A stretch of DNA of 20,947 nt from JBGSYN01 sp041750975 (GTDB taxonomy: Bacteria > Pseudomonadota > Alphaproteobacteria > Geminicoccales > Geminicoccaceae): assembly GCA_041750975.1 (NCBI GenBank), contig JBGSYN010000081.1, positions 1 to 20,947 on the forward strand, read 5' to 3'. Made by a program: the position numbers and the translations under genes. Shown here piece after piece: positions 1 to 7,810 of this stretch; the first letter of the stretch is position 1, and every line of letters starts with the position of its first letter. Below the pieces are notes generated by a model. That model made no database searches, was not told the DNA's origin, and worked only from the letters and a program-made list of their open reading frames with translations.

Positions 1-317
1 GCGGTCGTGCCGAGATAGCCGCACCATTCGAGGCGGGGGGCGTGCTCGAGCTCGCGCCCATGGATATCGATGACCGAATCGCCGGCTTCGTCGGGTGCGA
101 TCGAGGTCAGGACATGGGTGACATCCTCGAAGATCCGGGCGTCGGACAAAGGATTGGCGCGATCGAAAAGATGAGCTTCGATGCCACGTTCCTCCAGGGC
201 CCGAAGCTTGTCGCTGCTGCGCGTCGTCCCCTTGATCCGCCAACCGGAGGCGAATAGGCGACGGGCGAGGACTTCGGCGGTATAGCCGAAGCCGAAACAG
301 AGTAGCGTCGGGGTCAT
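1..317 (-). CDS. SDR-family NAD(P)-dependent epimerase/oxidoreductase, C-terminus cut off by window edge
   Basis: Translating the minus strand from the ATG at 317-315 gives about 105 residues with no stop before the window edge. The N-terminus is a short beta strand followed by a glycine-rich FGFGYTAEVLARRL turn, the dinucleotide-binding start of short-chain dehydrogenase/epimerase proteins. Near residue 95 there is a WCGYLGTT segment, matching the W-x-GYLST stretch of the YeeZ-like/NAD-dependent epimerase branch. The start ATG overlaps the queG stop as ATGA (317-314), so translation is probably coupled. No substrate can be assigned; the link to queG is positional and recurs in alphaproteobacteria as far as I recall. 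The catalytic Tyr-x-x-x-Lys region lies beyond the edge and cannot be checked. Confidence 0.8.
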   Translation of the reverse strand, partial: MTPTLLCFGFGYTAEVLARRLFASGWRIKGTTRSSDKLRALEERGIEAHLFDRANPLSDARIFEDVTHVLTSIAPDEAGDSVIDIHGRELEHAPRLEWCGYLGTT

Positions 318-1480
318 GCAGAGAGTGCCTTGAGCGATTCGTGCCATTCGCGGAGGACCGAGCTGTCGGCCTCTTGCGCCATATGGTCTCGGACCAGTGC
401 CTGAAAACCATGGGTGTCAAGAAGTTCGCTCGACGCCCAGACAGCCATGCCGCGCACCAGCGGTGCGGTGTCGCCGAGCAATCCACGCGCAACCCCTGCA
501 AGATCCGTATCGCCGCTATTGCCGATGGCGATCAGGACATTGCGGACGAAGCGGTCGCGGCCGATGCGCTTGATCGGCGAGCCCGAAAACATCCGGCGAA
601 ACGAGGGGTCGTCGAGGCCGGCGAGGGCTTCAAGGCGCGGCGCGACCAAATCGACGCGGGCTTGAAGCTTGGCCTCACGGGTCATTGCGGCGAACTTGTT
701 CCAGGGGCAGACCGCGAGACAGTCGTCGCAGCCATAGATGCGATTGCCGATGGCCTTGCGGAATTCCCGAGGTATCGGCGATTTATGCTCGATCGTCAGG
801 TAGGAGATACAGCGCCGCGCATCGAGTTCATAGGGTGCGGGAAACGCCCTCGTCGGGCAGATGTCGAGGCATCGCCGACAGCTGCCGCAATGATCGAGCT
901 CGACAGCATCCGGCAGGAGGGGCAGGTCAAGCAAGATGCCGCCCAGGAAAAACCAGTTGCCGAGTTCGCGCGAGAGCAGATTCGTGTGCTTGCCTTGCCA
1001 GCCAAGCCCGGCTTGCTGCGCCAGCGGCTTTTCCAGCACTGGTGCGGTGTCAACGAAAACCTTCAATGCGGCCCCGGTGGCGCCGGCGATGAAGCCGCCG
1101 AGCTGCTTGAGGCGGCCCTTGAGCACATCATGATAGTCGCGATGGCGGGCATAAACCGAAATATAGCCGCGATCCCGAGCCTCGAGCTCAGGCAGCGGAT
1201 CGGTTTCGGGGCCGTAATTGATCGCCGCCATCACCACCGAGCGCGCCTCGGGCCAAAGCTGGCGAGGGCTTGACCGCAAGGCCGCCCGCGCTTCGAGCCA
1301 ACCCATCTCGCCATGGCGCTCGAGCTTCAGATAGCGGCGATAGCTTCGCTGACGCTGCTCCGGAATATCGGCGGGACCGATGCGCACGACATCGATGCCG
1401 AGTTCGCCGGCCCGCTCGCGTATTCGTTCTTCGATACCGATCCTTGTCTGCTTGTCGGTCCTAGAAATCGAGATCGTCAT
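314..1480 (-). CDS. queG: Epoxyqueuosine reductase QueG
   Basis: QueG carries out the last step of queuosine synthesis, reducing epoxyqueuosine to queuosine at the wobble position of GUN-anticodon tRNAs, using cobalamin and two 4Fe-4S clusters in the cytoplasm. The 388-residue protein has the family's VDTAPVLEK motif with its conserved aspartate (Asp144) and a GWQGKHTNLLS segment. Its ferredoxin-like cysteines are Cys198, 201, 204 and 208 (CGSCRRCLDICP), Cys224, and Cys251, 254 and 258 (CDDCLAVCPWN). The C-terminal 80 residues look like HEAT-type helices, as in long QueG forms. The start ATG lies 20 bp inside the upstream GST gene, and the stop overlaps the next gene as ATGA. All expected cluster cysteines are present, so it should be functional. 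Precursor synthesis genes (queA, queC-F, tgt) are not in this window. Confidence 0.96.
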   Translation of the reverse strand: MTISISRTDKQTRIGIEERIRERAGELGIDVVRIGPADIPEQRQRSYRRYLKLERHGEMGWLEARAALRSSPRQLWPEARSVVMAAINYGPETDPLPELEARDRGYISVYARHRDYHDVLKGRLKQLGGFIAGATGAALKVFVDTAPVLEKPLAQQAGLGWQGKHTNLLSRELGNWFFLGGILLDLPLLPDAVELDHCGSCRRCLDICPTRAFPAPYELDARRCISYLTIEHKSPIPREFRKAIGNRIYGCDDCLAVCPWNKFAAMTREAKLQARVDLVAPRLEALAGLDDPSFRRMFSGSPIKRIGRDRFVRNVLIAIGNSGDTDLAGVARGLLGDTAPLVRGMAVWASSELLDTHGFQALVRDHMAQEADSSVLREWHESLKALSA

Positions 1481-2126
1481 AGTGCAGCGGCGGCTTGAAG
1501 CCGACGATCCGATCCATCAGGAGCGGCCTGAAGCTCGGCCGGGACTTGATCTTGGCATACCACGTCCGAGCCGCCTCGTTCTCGTTCCAGGGCACATCCC
1601 CGAGATAGTCGATGACCGACAAATGTGCCGCTGCGGCGAGGTCGGCAAGACTGAGATCGTCGCCCGCCAGCCAGCGCCGGTTCTCGAAGAGATGGCCGAT
1701 ATAGGCCAGATGAAAGCGGATATTGGCGCTGCCGGCACGGACCGCCTCGGAATTGGGCGTACCGCTTCGGGTCAGGCGGGACAGAAGCTTTTCCCGATAG
1801 AGGAGGTCGGTGACCTCACGATTGAACTTGCTGTCGAACCAGAACACCAGCCTGCGCGTTTCGGCCCGTTCCGTGGCGTTACGCCCGATCAGCGTGCGCT
1901 CCTCGAAGACCTCGTCGAGATATTCGCAGATTGCCTGGCTGTCGACGATCACTCGGCTGTCGTGCTGCAGGACCGGAACTTCGGCCGCCGGGTTGAGGGC
2001 AAGAAAAGCAGGTTCCCGCTTCCAGGGCTCGACCTCCTCAAGCTCGGCCGCGAGCACGAGCTCACGTAGCGCCAGCCGCACCTTGCGGGAAAAGGGGCAG
2101 ACGGGAAGGTGAAAAAGACGCAGCAT
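1461..2126 (-). CDS. Glutathione S-transferase family protein
   Basis: This is a 221-residue cytosolic GST-like protein. Residues 1-75 form the thioredoxin-like domain, with a CPFS motif at 10-13 where many bacterial GSTs carry the active Cys or Ser. The cis-proline AEVPVL segment is at 48-53 and the glutathione-contacting DSQAI motif at 62-66. The rest is the all-helical C-terminal domain, including the SLADLAAAAHLS helix with the conserved N-capping aspartate. An AAAGGGAG ribosome binding site sits just upstream of the ATG at 2126. It is first of the GST-queG-SDR cluster and overlaps queG by 20 bp. Whether it is a detoxifying transferase, a thiol-disulfide enzyme or a partner of QueG cannot be told from sequence; the exact class is uncertain. 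Confidence 0.92.
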   Translation of the reverse strand: MLRLFHLPVCPFSRKVRLALRELVLAAELEEVEPWKREPAFLALNPAAEVPVLQHDSRVIVDSQAICEYLDEVFEERTLIGRNATERAETRRLVFWFDSKFNREVTDLLYREKLLSRLTRSGTPNSEAVRAGSANIRFHLAYIGHLFENRRWLAGDDLSLADLAAAAHLSVIDYLGDVPWNENEAARTWYAKIKSRPSFRPLLMDRIVGFKPPLHYDDLDF

Positions 2127-2225
2127 CGAGGCTCCCTTTACAACTCTGACGCTGTTTAGCGCGAGACGCTGCCCAACGCACGCGCTTCAACGATAACGGC
2201 GGGTCATAGCCGGCTGGCCTGCCTT

Positions 2226-3962
2226 TCAGGCGGCGAGATCGAGGTCCGGCAATCGCGAGCGGACGATCGTTGCCGCCGGCCCGGAAGCAGCATCGGACGG
2301 CCCTGCCTGATCTAGACCGCCCCATTCTCGCGCCGGATCGGGCCAGGGGATCGAGGCGACCAGCGTTCTGGTGTAGGGATGAAGCGGATCGCGCAGCACG
2401 GTATCGGGGTCGCCGGCTTCGACGATCCGGCCCCGATGCAGCACCAGGAGATAGTCGCTGACTCGATAGGCTGTCGCCAGATCGTGCGTGATATAGAGAA
2501 TAGTGATTTCGTGCTGGTCCCGCAGGTCGCGCAGGCTGTCGAGGATGGTCGAGCGAAGCGACGCATCCACCATCGATACCGGCTCATCGGCTACCAAAAG
2601 GCGCGGCCGCAGCAGCAGCGCCCGGGCGACCATCAGGCGTTGCCGCTGACCGCCCGAGAGCTGGTGCGCGAAGCGATCGAGGATCAGGCTCGGATCCAGA
2701 CCGACGACGGCGCAGGCCTCGGTTGCCATGCGGCCGGCTTCAGCATGGGACTTGGCGAGGCCGAAATTGACGAGTGGCCGTGTCAGGGCCCGACGGACCC
2801 GATAGAACGGGTTGAAGGCGCTATAGGGATCCTGGAAGACGGCCTGAATTTCGCGGCGGACCCGAAGGCGGTCACTGCCCTTGACGTTCGACAAGGCCTC
2901 GCCACGATAGCGCACTTGGCCCTCGCTCGGCTCCAGGAGACCCAGGATCATCCCGCCCATCGTGGTCTTGCCGCTGCCGCTCTGGCCGACGACGGCGATG
3001 ATCCGCGGTTGCGCGCCCGAGAGCGTGAAGGACAGCCGGTCGAGGGCGACGGTCCGCTCACGCTTGCCGTCATGGCTCGGATAGGTTTTTCGGACACCGT
3101 CGAAGACCAGCAGCGGCTGGGTGATTTCGGTCTGATTCGTCGGCACCGGGGCGCTGGCTTGCCGGTCCTCGCCGACCATCGGGACGCTATGGATCAGCTC
3201 TCGCGTATAGGCGTGAGCCGGGTGACTAAATACCTGGACGGTCTCGCCGTCCTCGACCACGCGGCCGTGACGCATCACCGCCAGCCTGTGCACCGATTGC
3301 GCCATCAGGCCCATGTCATGGCCGATCAGTATGAGGCCGCTGCCGAGCCGTTCCTGGACCTCGCGCAGCGTGCTCATGACCTGGCGCTGGGTGACGACAT
3401 CGAGCGCACTGGTCGGTTCATCGGCGATAATCAGACGCGGCCCGAGCGAGATCGCAAGGGCGATGCAGACCCGCTGCTTCTGCCCGCCCGAAAGCTGATG
3501 CGGATAGCGCTCGGCAATATCCGCAGGCAGATCGACCTGATCCAGGAGTTCGACGATGCGGGCCTGACGCTGGCGCCGGTCGAGCTTGAGCCCGTGATCG
3601 ATCATGCCATGCGACAGCGATTGGCGGATTTTGAGCACGGGGTTGAGCGAATTCATCGCCCCTTGCGGGATATAGCTGACCTTGGAGAGGCGATAGGCGG
3701 CGCGCGCGTCGGGGCGCACCGCCAGTAGATCCATGCCATCGAGCCAGGCCTCGCCCTTGATCACGCGGCCGGGTGCCCGCAGCATTCCCATCAGCGCCAG
3801 GGCGGTCGTCGTCTTGCCCGAGCCGGATTCGCCAACAAGGCCGAGCCGCTCGCCCCGAGCCAGCGAAAAGGTGACATCCTGGGCCGCATCGATCGGTCCG
3901 GCTTTGGTGTCGTAGCGGACCGAAAGACCGCGCAGCGACAACAGCTCCGGCTCGGCGGTCAT
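2226..3962 (-). CDS. ABC importer ATPase with two fused nucleotide-binding domains (DppD-DppF type)
   Basis: The 578-residue protein contains both ATPases of a dipeptide/oligopeptide/nickel-type importer in one chain. Domain 1 has Walker A GESGSGKT at 44-51, signature LSGGQ at 156-160, Walker B LIIADE at 176-181 and the switch histidine at 214. Domain 2 has Walker A GQSGSGKT at 325-332, signature LSGGQ at 434-438, Walker B LLVADE at 454-459 and His492. Each has the C-terminal YTREL or YTRTL helix typical of the OppD/F family. The D-loop of domain 2 reads SMVD rather than the usual SALD. A longer frame opens upstream at 4070, but the ATG at 3962 overlaps the permease stop as ATGA and begins the normal family N-terminus, so I chose it. 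It is last in the importer operon; about 100 bp separate it from the GST gene. Both sites look catalytically complete. Confidence 0.95.
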   Translation of the reverse strand: MTAEPELLSLRGLSVRYDTKAGPIDAAQDVTFSLARGERLGLVGESGSGKTTTALALMGMLRAPGRVIKGEAWLDGMDLLAVRPDARAAYRLSKVSYIPQGAMNSLNPVLKIRQSLSHGMIDHGLKLDRRQRQARIVELLDQVDLPADIAERYPHQLSGGQKQRVCIALAISLGPRLIIADEPTSALDVVTQRQVMSTLREVQERLGSGLILIGHDMGLMAQSVHRLAVMRHGRVVEDGETVQVFSHPAHAYTRELIHSVPMVGEDRQASAPVPTNQTEITQPLLVFDGVRKTYPSHDGKRERTVALDRLSFTLSGAQPRIIAVVGQSGSGKTTMGGMILGLLEPSEGQVRYRGEALSNVKGSDRLRVRREIQAVFQDPYSAFNPFYRVRRALTRPLVNFGLAKSHAEAGRMATEACAVVGLDPSLILDRFAHQLSGGQRQRLMVARALLLRPRLLVADEPVSMVDASLRSTILDSLRDLRDQHEITILYITHDLATAYRVSDYLLVLHRGRIVEAGDPDTVLRDPLHPYTRTLVASIPWPDPAREWGGLDQAGPSDAASGPAATIVRSRLPDLDLAA

Positions 3963-4864
3963 CGATTGCGCAGCCGCGGATTGGAGAACTCGTCGAGGCC
4001 CACGGATATCAGATACATCGCGACGAACAAGATGATCAGCGCGACCAGCGGCTCGACGATCCACCACCAAAGGCCGCGGACGAAAGCGCCCTCTACCATC
4101 AGCCAGTAGATCGTCATGCCGAGTGTCGGCTCCTCGCGCGCGCCCAGACCCAGGGCCTCGAGCCCGACGGAGGCCAGGACCGCAGCCGCCACGGCATGCA
4201 CCAGATTGGCCGCCAGATAGGGCAGGAGGTTGGGCATGAGCTCGGTGAAGATGATGGCCGGCCCGCTCGATCCCGAGAGCCGCGCCATCAGCACGTAGTT
4301 CGACTCCCGCATGACCAGAACCTGGGCCCGGATCTGACGGGCCGGCTCACGCCAGGCGAGGCTGGCGATAACCAGCGCCATCGTCGTCGTGCTCATGCTG
4401 CCGGGAAACGAGCTTGCCAGCACGATCAGCACCAGCAGGCCAGGCACGGTGAGCAGGACGTCGGTGATGGCGCTGATAACCCGATCGGTCCAGCCGCCAT
4501 AAAAGGCTGCAACGAAAGCCAGCGTGGCACCGAAGGCGACGCCGATGAAGCCCGCGATCAGCCCGACCTTCAAGGTCAGGAGCGTGCCGAGGATCGTTGT
4601 CGCCAGCAGATCGCGGCCCGCCGTGTCGGTACCGAAAGGATGGGCAGCACTCGGCGCCTTGGCGATCGGACCGGAGAGGGGATAGGCCAGATCGGTATCG
4701 TAGAGCAGCCCGCCGAGCAGCCCGAAAAGCACGAGGCTGCCGAGCAAGGCTAGCCCGAAAACCAGCCGTGGGTTCTCCAGTGCCGGACCGAGTGCCCGCG
4801 CCAGAATCTCGCCGATGCCCGTCTTGGGCGGCGCCGCCTCGGCCGGTTGCAGGGAACGCATCAT
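3959..4864 (-). CDS. ABC transporter permease, DppC/OppC type
   Basis: This 301-residue inner-membrane permease has one N-terminal transmembrane segment (about residues 33-54). A periplasmic loop follows, ending in the hallmark HPFGTDTAGRDLLATTI motif, and then the five-helix BPD_transp_1 core. The cytoplasmic EAA-type loop (ARLSGSSGPAIIFTELMPNLLP region) would contact the ATPase. It pairs with the DppB-like permease encoded immediately upstream; its ATG overlaps that gene's stop (ATGA, 4864-4861), and its own stop overlaps the ATPase start in the same way. A second ATG directly follows the first, so the start could be 3 nt later. The substrate cannot be read from the permease. Confidence 0.94.
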   Translation of the reverse strand: MMRSLQPAEAAPPKTGIGEILARALGPALENPRLVFGLALLGSLVLFGLLGGLLYDTDLAYPLSGPIAKAPSAAHPFGTDTAGRDLLATTILGTLLTLKVGLIAGFIGVAFGATLAFVAAFYGGWTDRVISAITDVLLTVPGLLVLIVLASSFPGSMSTTTMALVIASLAWREPARQIRAQVLVMRESNYVLMARLSGSSGPAIIFTELMPNLLPYLAANLVHAVAAAVLASVGLEALGLGAREEPTLGMTIYWLMVEGAFVRGLWWWIVEPLVALIILFVAMYLISVGLDEFSNPRLRNR

Positions 4865-5868
4865 GCGGCGGCACCCGTGCGGATGCGGGGATCAAGCAGC
4901 GGATAGAGCAGATCGACCAGCAGCATCGAGAGCGCCACCATGACGACGATGATGAAGACCACCCCATAGATGACGAAATAGTCTGATCGCTCGATCGCCC
5001 GGAACAGCAGCATGCCGACCCCAGGATAGAGGAAGACACGCTCGACCAGAACCGCGCCGGCGGCAATATGGCCGAGCTGCAGCGCCAGGGCTGTCATTTG
5101 CGGCAGGATGGCGTTGCGCACGCCATAATGCAGAAAGCGCCGCCTCGGCCTGAGGCCGTTCGCTTCCGAATAGAGCATGTAGTCCTCGCCCTGGACCGTC
5201 ACCATCATCCCGCGCATCGCCAAAGCCCAGCTGCCGACCGAGGCCAGGACAATCGACAGCGCAGGCAGCAGGGAATGATAGAGGACATCCAGCACGAAGC
5301 CCCAGTTCCAACCCGGAAATGCCAGGATCGAATAGCCGCCCTGCAACGGGAAGACATGCCAGACGAAGGCGAAGAGATAGATCAGGACGAGACCCAGGAG
5401 ATAATAGGGGAGGGCCGCCAGGACCATGATGCCGGGGGTCACGACCTGGAGGAATTTGGGCGCCTTCTCCCAGGCGACGAGAGCACCCAGGAGCGTGCCC
5501 AAGAGGAAGGCGATGATGGTGGCGGTGAACAAGAGCCCGATGGTCCAGGGCAGTGCCGAGAGAATGAGATCGGCGACGCGGGTTGGATAGAAGGAGATCG
5601 AGTAGCCGAGATCGAAGGTGAAGAGGCTGCCGAGATAATCGAAATATTGCAGCACGATCGGTCGGTCGAGGCCGAACTTCGCCTCGTAGACCTTCAGCAA
5701 ACTCTCGATATCGCCGACCGATGCGCCGGTCTCCGACATCTCGATGAGCTTGGAGGCGACCGGATTTTTCGGCGCCAGCTTCGGCAGGACGAAGTTCAGC
5801 GTGGCGGCGGTAACGACCACCGCCACGAGAACCAGGATTCGGCGGGCGAGTGTGCCGAGCCAAAGCAT
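4861..5868 (-). CDS. ABC transporter permease, DppB/OppB type
   Basis: This 335-residue protein has the family's first transmembrane helix at about 9-29. A long periplasmic loop contains the FGLDRPIVLQYFDYL motif followed by FDLGYSISFYPTRV. The remaining helices carry the EAA-type loop around YSEANGLRPRRRFLHYGVRNAILP. The C-terminus ends in the usual LLYPLLDPRIR motif. It starts 9 bp after the solute-binding protein's stop and its stop overlaps the DppC-like gene, so the importer genes form one transcription unit. The spacing to a TAGG/GAGGG stretch is poor, so translation may depend on the upstream gene. Confidence 0.94.
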   Translation of the reverse strand: MLWLGTLARRILVLVAVVVTAATLNFVLPKLAPKNPVASKLIEMSETGASVGDIESLLKVYEAKFGLDRPIVLQYFDYLGSLFTFDLGYSISFYPTRVADLILSALPWTIGLLFTATIIAFLLGTLLGALVAWEKAPKFLQVVTPGIMVLAALPYYLLGLVLIYLFAFVWHVFPLQGGYSILAFPGWNWGFVLDVLYHSLLPALSIVLASVGSWALAMRGMMVTVQGEDYMLYSEANGLRPRRRFLHYGVRNAILPQMTALALQLGHIAAGAVLVERVFLYPGVGMLLFRAIERSDYFVIYGVVFIIVVMVALSMLLVDLLYPLLDPRIRTGAAA

Positions 5869-5877
5869 TGAGACAGC

Positions 5878-7668
5878 CTAACCCTCGGTCTTTTCCAGAC
5901 CGTGAATGACCAGAAGGGCCGTCCAGTGGGAGATGGTCGGCGGCGCGTAGGGGTCCTCGACGCTCGGCCAGTTGCTCCAATAGACCGTGCTGAAGGGTAT
6001 CCGATGATACCATTCGGAAATCGGCACCTCGACCACCTCATCCATCCAGATGGTGAAGGCTTCCTTGACCAGCGGCTCGATCTTCGGGTCGCCGATCGGT
6101 AATTGAGCAACCTTCTCAGTCAGCTCGTCGAAGCGCTCGTTCTTCCAGCGCCAGAACCGGGTCGCGATTTCGCCGACAGGCCGGTAGAAATCGCTATGGT
6201 AGAGGAACATCGTCTCATAAGGGTCGTAGATGGCGCCGCCGTGACCCCAAAGCGCCATATCGAAATTGCCGCTGAAAATGATCTGTCGATAATCCGGCGT
6301 GCGTGTGAACGTGGCGTCGAAACCCGCCCTGCGTAGTTGCTCGGCGATGATCGGACCCTGCGTCTCGAGCGGCTGGGCGGCGAAGATCCTGGCGGTCCAC
6401 CGCTCGCCATCCTTCGACCAGAAGCCCTCGCCATCCTTTTCATAGCCGATGCCCGTCATGATCTCCGCGGATTTCTCGGGATCGAAGGCATTCAGCTCAT
6501 GTTCCTTGGCAACGGGCTCCAGCGCTTCGTTGTAGACGCCCAGAGCTTCGAAGTCCGGCATCGGGCTCGAGATCAGCTCGGCATAGCCCTGGTGGAAGAC
6601 TTCGATGACCTGCTCGGCGTTGATGGCGTAGCTGATGGCACGGCGGATCTCCGGATCCGAGACGGCCTCGGAATCGTGGTTGAAGAAGAGCGAGGTCGGC
6701 CACCAATCGATATTGCCATAAGGCGGCTCACGATCGGAATAGGTCGTAATGAACGGCGCCTGCGACAATAGCGGCTCCATGATCGGCACGGGCGCCTCGG
6801 CCATCCAGTCGAGCTGCTGGCTCAGCATCGCCTGAGCGCCCTGCTGATAGTCGTTACGCGGGATGGTGATAATCCTCTTGGGCTGGGGCAGGTCGGTGTA
6901 GTTGGCGCCTTCCTGATCGCCCCACACACCCTCCGTCGCACCCCACCAATCATCGCGGCGGTCGAGAATGATGCGCTCCGGAACGGCTGCGACGACCTGA
7001 TAAGGTCCCGTGCCGATCGGATGGCCGGCTGCGATATCATTGTCCTGGAAACCGGCGATGTCTTCGACACTGTTGTAAACATGCTGGGGCACCGGGAAAA
7101 CGCCCTTGTTAAAGGTCACCGTGAGCGTGCCCAGAACGAAGCGAGGATCGGGGTGCTTCAGGTCGAACCTGACGGTATGGGCATCGACCTTCGTCGCCTT
7201 TTCGAGGGCTGTGGCGACCTCCTGAGCGTTGACCAAGTCCTTCGCTCCCTCGCCGTTTTCGCGCAGCATCTCGAAGGTGAAAACGACATCATCCGCGTCG
7301 AATGCTTCGCCGTCCGCCCAGGTGACACCTTCTCGAAGGGTCACCGTGACGGAGGTATAATCGTCGTTGAACTCGTAGCCCGTCGCCAGGAACGGGATGT
7401 GCTCGGCCGAAAGATTCGACCAGTAGAACAGCGGCTCAAGAACGAACTGCAGATGGCTGCGAGGATCACCGCCGACGACGAAGGGGTTCAGGGTATTGTA
7501 GTTGGTAAAGGTCGTCCCGGCGGGCGGCGATTCGGTCACCAGCGTGTCCTCGCGCGCCACCGAATCCAGGGCCTGGACACCCGCCAGCGGCAACGAGGCC
7601 ATCACTAGCGTGCCAAGGCACAAATTCGTGAATTGGCGTCGGGTCAAACCACCCAGCTTCAAAACCAT
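5878..7668 (-). CDS. ABC transporter solute-binding protein, family 5 (peptide/opine/nickel type), Tat-type signal
   Basis: This 596-residue periplasmic protein is of the SBP_bac_5 class. The N-terminus has TRRQFTN at residues 9-15, a hydrophobic stretch and a likely cleavage near VQA-LD (about 33-35), which reads as a Tat signal. Class motifs include the LREGVTWADGEAFDADDVVFTFEML stretch, a HPIGTGPYQVV stretch and IRRAISYAINAEQVIEVF. An ATG in the same frame exists 27 nt upstream (7695), but GGGAGG lies at good distance from the ATG at 7668, so I use that. At about 600 residues it is larger than the 500-540 of DppA/OppA. It is first gene of the importer operon and divergent from the GntR regulator. 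The ligand is unknown; tryptophan- and aspartate-rich segments do not decide between peptides, sugars and other solutes. Confidence 0.94.
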   Translation of the reverse strand: MVLKLGGLTRRQFTNLCLGTLVMASLPLAGVQALDSVAREDTLVTESPPAGTTFTNYNTLNPFVVGGDPRSHLQFVLEPLFYWSNLSAEHIPFLATGYEFNDDYTSVTVTLREGVTWADGEAFDADDVVFTFEMLRENGEGAKDLVNAQEVATALEKATKVDAHTVRFDLKHPDPRFVLGTLTVTFNKGVFPVPQHVYNSVEDIAGFQDNDIAAGHPIGTGPYQVVAAVPERIILDRRDDWWGATEGVWGDQEGANYTDLPQPKRIITIPRNDYQQGAQAMLSQQLDWMAEAPVPIMEPLLSQAPFITTYSDREPPYGNIDWWPTSLFFNHDSEAVSDPEIRRAISYAINAEQVIEVFHQGYAELISSPMPDFEALGVYNEALEPVAKEHELNAFDPEKSAEIMTGIGYEKDGEGFWSKDGERWTARIFAAQPLETQGPIIAEQLRRAGFDATFTRTPDYRQIIFSGNFDMALWGHGGAIYDPYETMFLYHSDFYRPVGEIATRFWRWKNERFDELTEKVAQLPIGDPKIEPLVKEAFTIWMDEVVEVPISEWYHRIPFSTVYWSNWPSVEDPYAPPTISHWTALLVIHGLEKTEG

Positions 7669-7810
7669 GTCGCTAAACCTCCCTTTGGTTTTCAACGTTC
7701 ACACGCTACGAACTTGGTCGTGAAATCGATGATTCTATCAAATCTGTCAAGATCGTATAAGATTAAGAGAATGAATTGGGGATGCTTGGACTATCGGGCC
7801 GAAAAGAGCG
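7669..7810. promoter_or_regulatory. Divergent promoter region between importer operon and GntR/FCD regulator
   Basis: This 142-bp gap is the only space for promoters of the leftward importer operon and the rightward regulator gene. It is clearly more AT-rich than the flanking genes, especially 7720-7780. The minus-strand ribosome binding site GGGAGG for the solute-binding protein is near 7677-7682. On the plus strand a weak sigma70-like pair, TTCTAT (7733-7738) and TATAAG (7756-7761), is separated by 17 bp. The promoter assignment is inference; the arrangement suggests autoregulation together with control of the importer. Confidence 0.5.
7741..7764. promoter_or_regulatory. Candidate operator for the GntR/FCD regulator
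   Basis: Two nested inverted repeats sit here. AATCT at 7741-7745 pairs with AGATT at 7760-7764. Inside, ATCGTATAAGAT (7752-7763) is a 12-bp near-palindrome differing from its reverse complement at two positions, with a central TATA. FCD-type GntR proteins commonly bind short palindromes centred on GTATAC or TATA. It overlaps the candidate -10 of the regulator's own promoter, consistent with autorepression. The binding itself is inferred. Confidence 0.35.

Noticed and set aside
341..1273. Long plus-strand open frame opposite queG
   Set aside because: It is antisense to a gene with complete QueG motifs and its translation has no recognisable domain; such frames are common opposite high-GC genes.
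2210..2232. GCCTG-CCTTT-CAGGC hairpin near the end of the ATPase gene
   Set aside because: The stem has only five pairs, overlaps the stop codon and lacks a T-run, so it does not support a terminator call.
2379..3728. 449-codon plus-strand frame opposite the fused ATPase
   Set aside because: It is an antisense shadow of a gene with two complete ATPase domains; it has a biased composition and no motif of its own.
7732..7750. Perfect TTGACA (7750-7745) and TAGAAT (7737-7732) on the minus strand as importer promoter
   Set aside because: The two hexamers are only 7 bp apart, far from the 16-18 bp needed for one sigma70 promoter.
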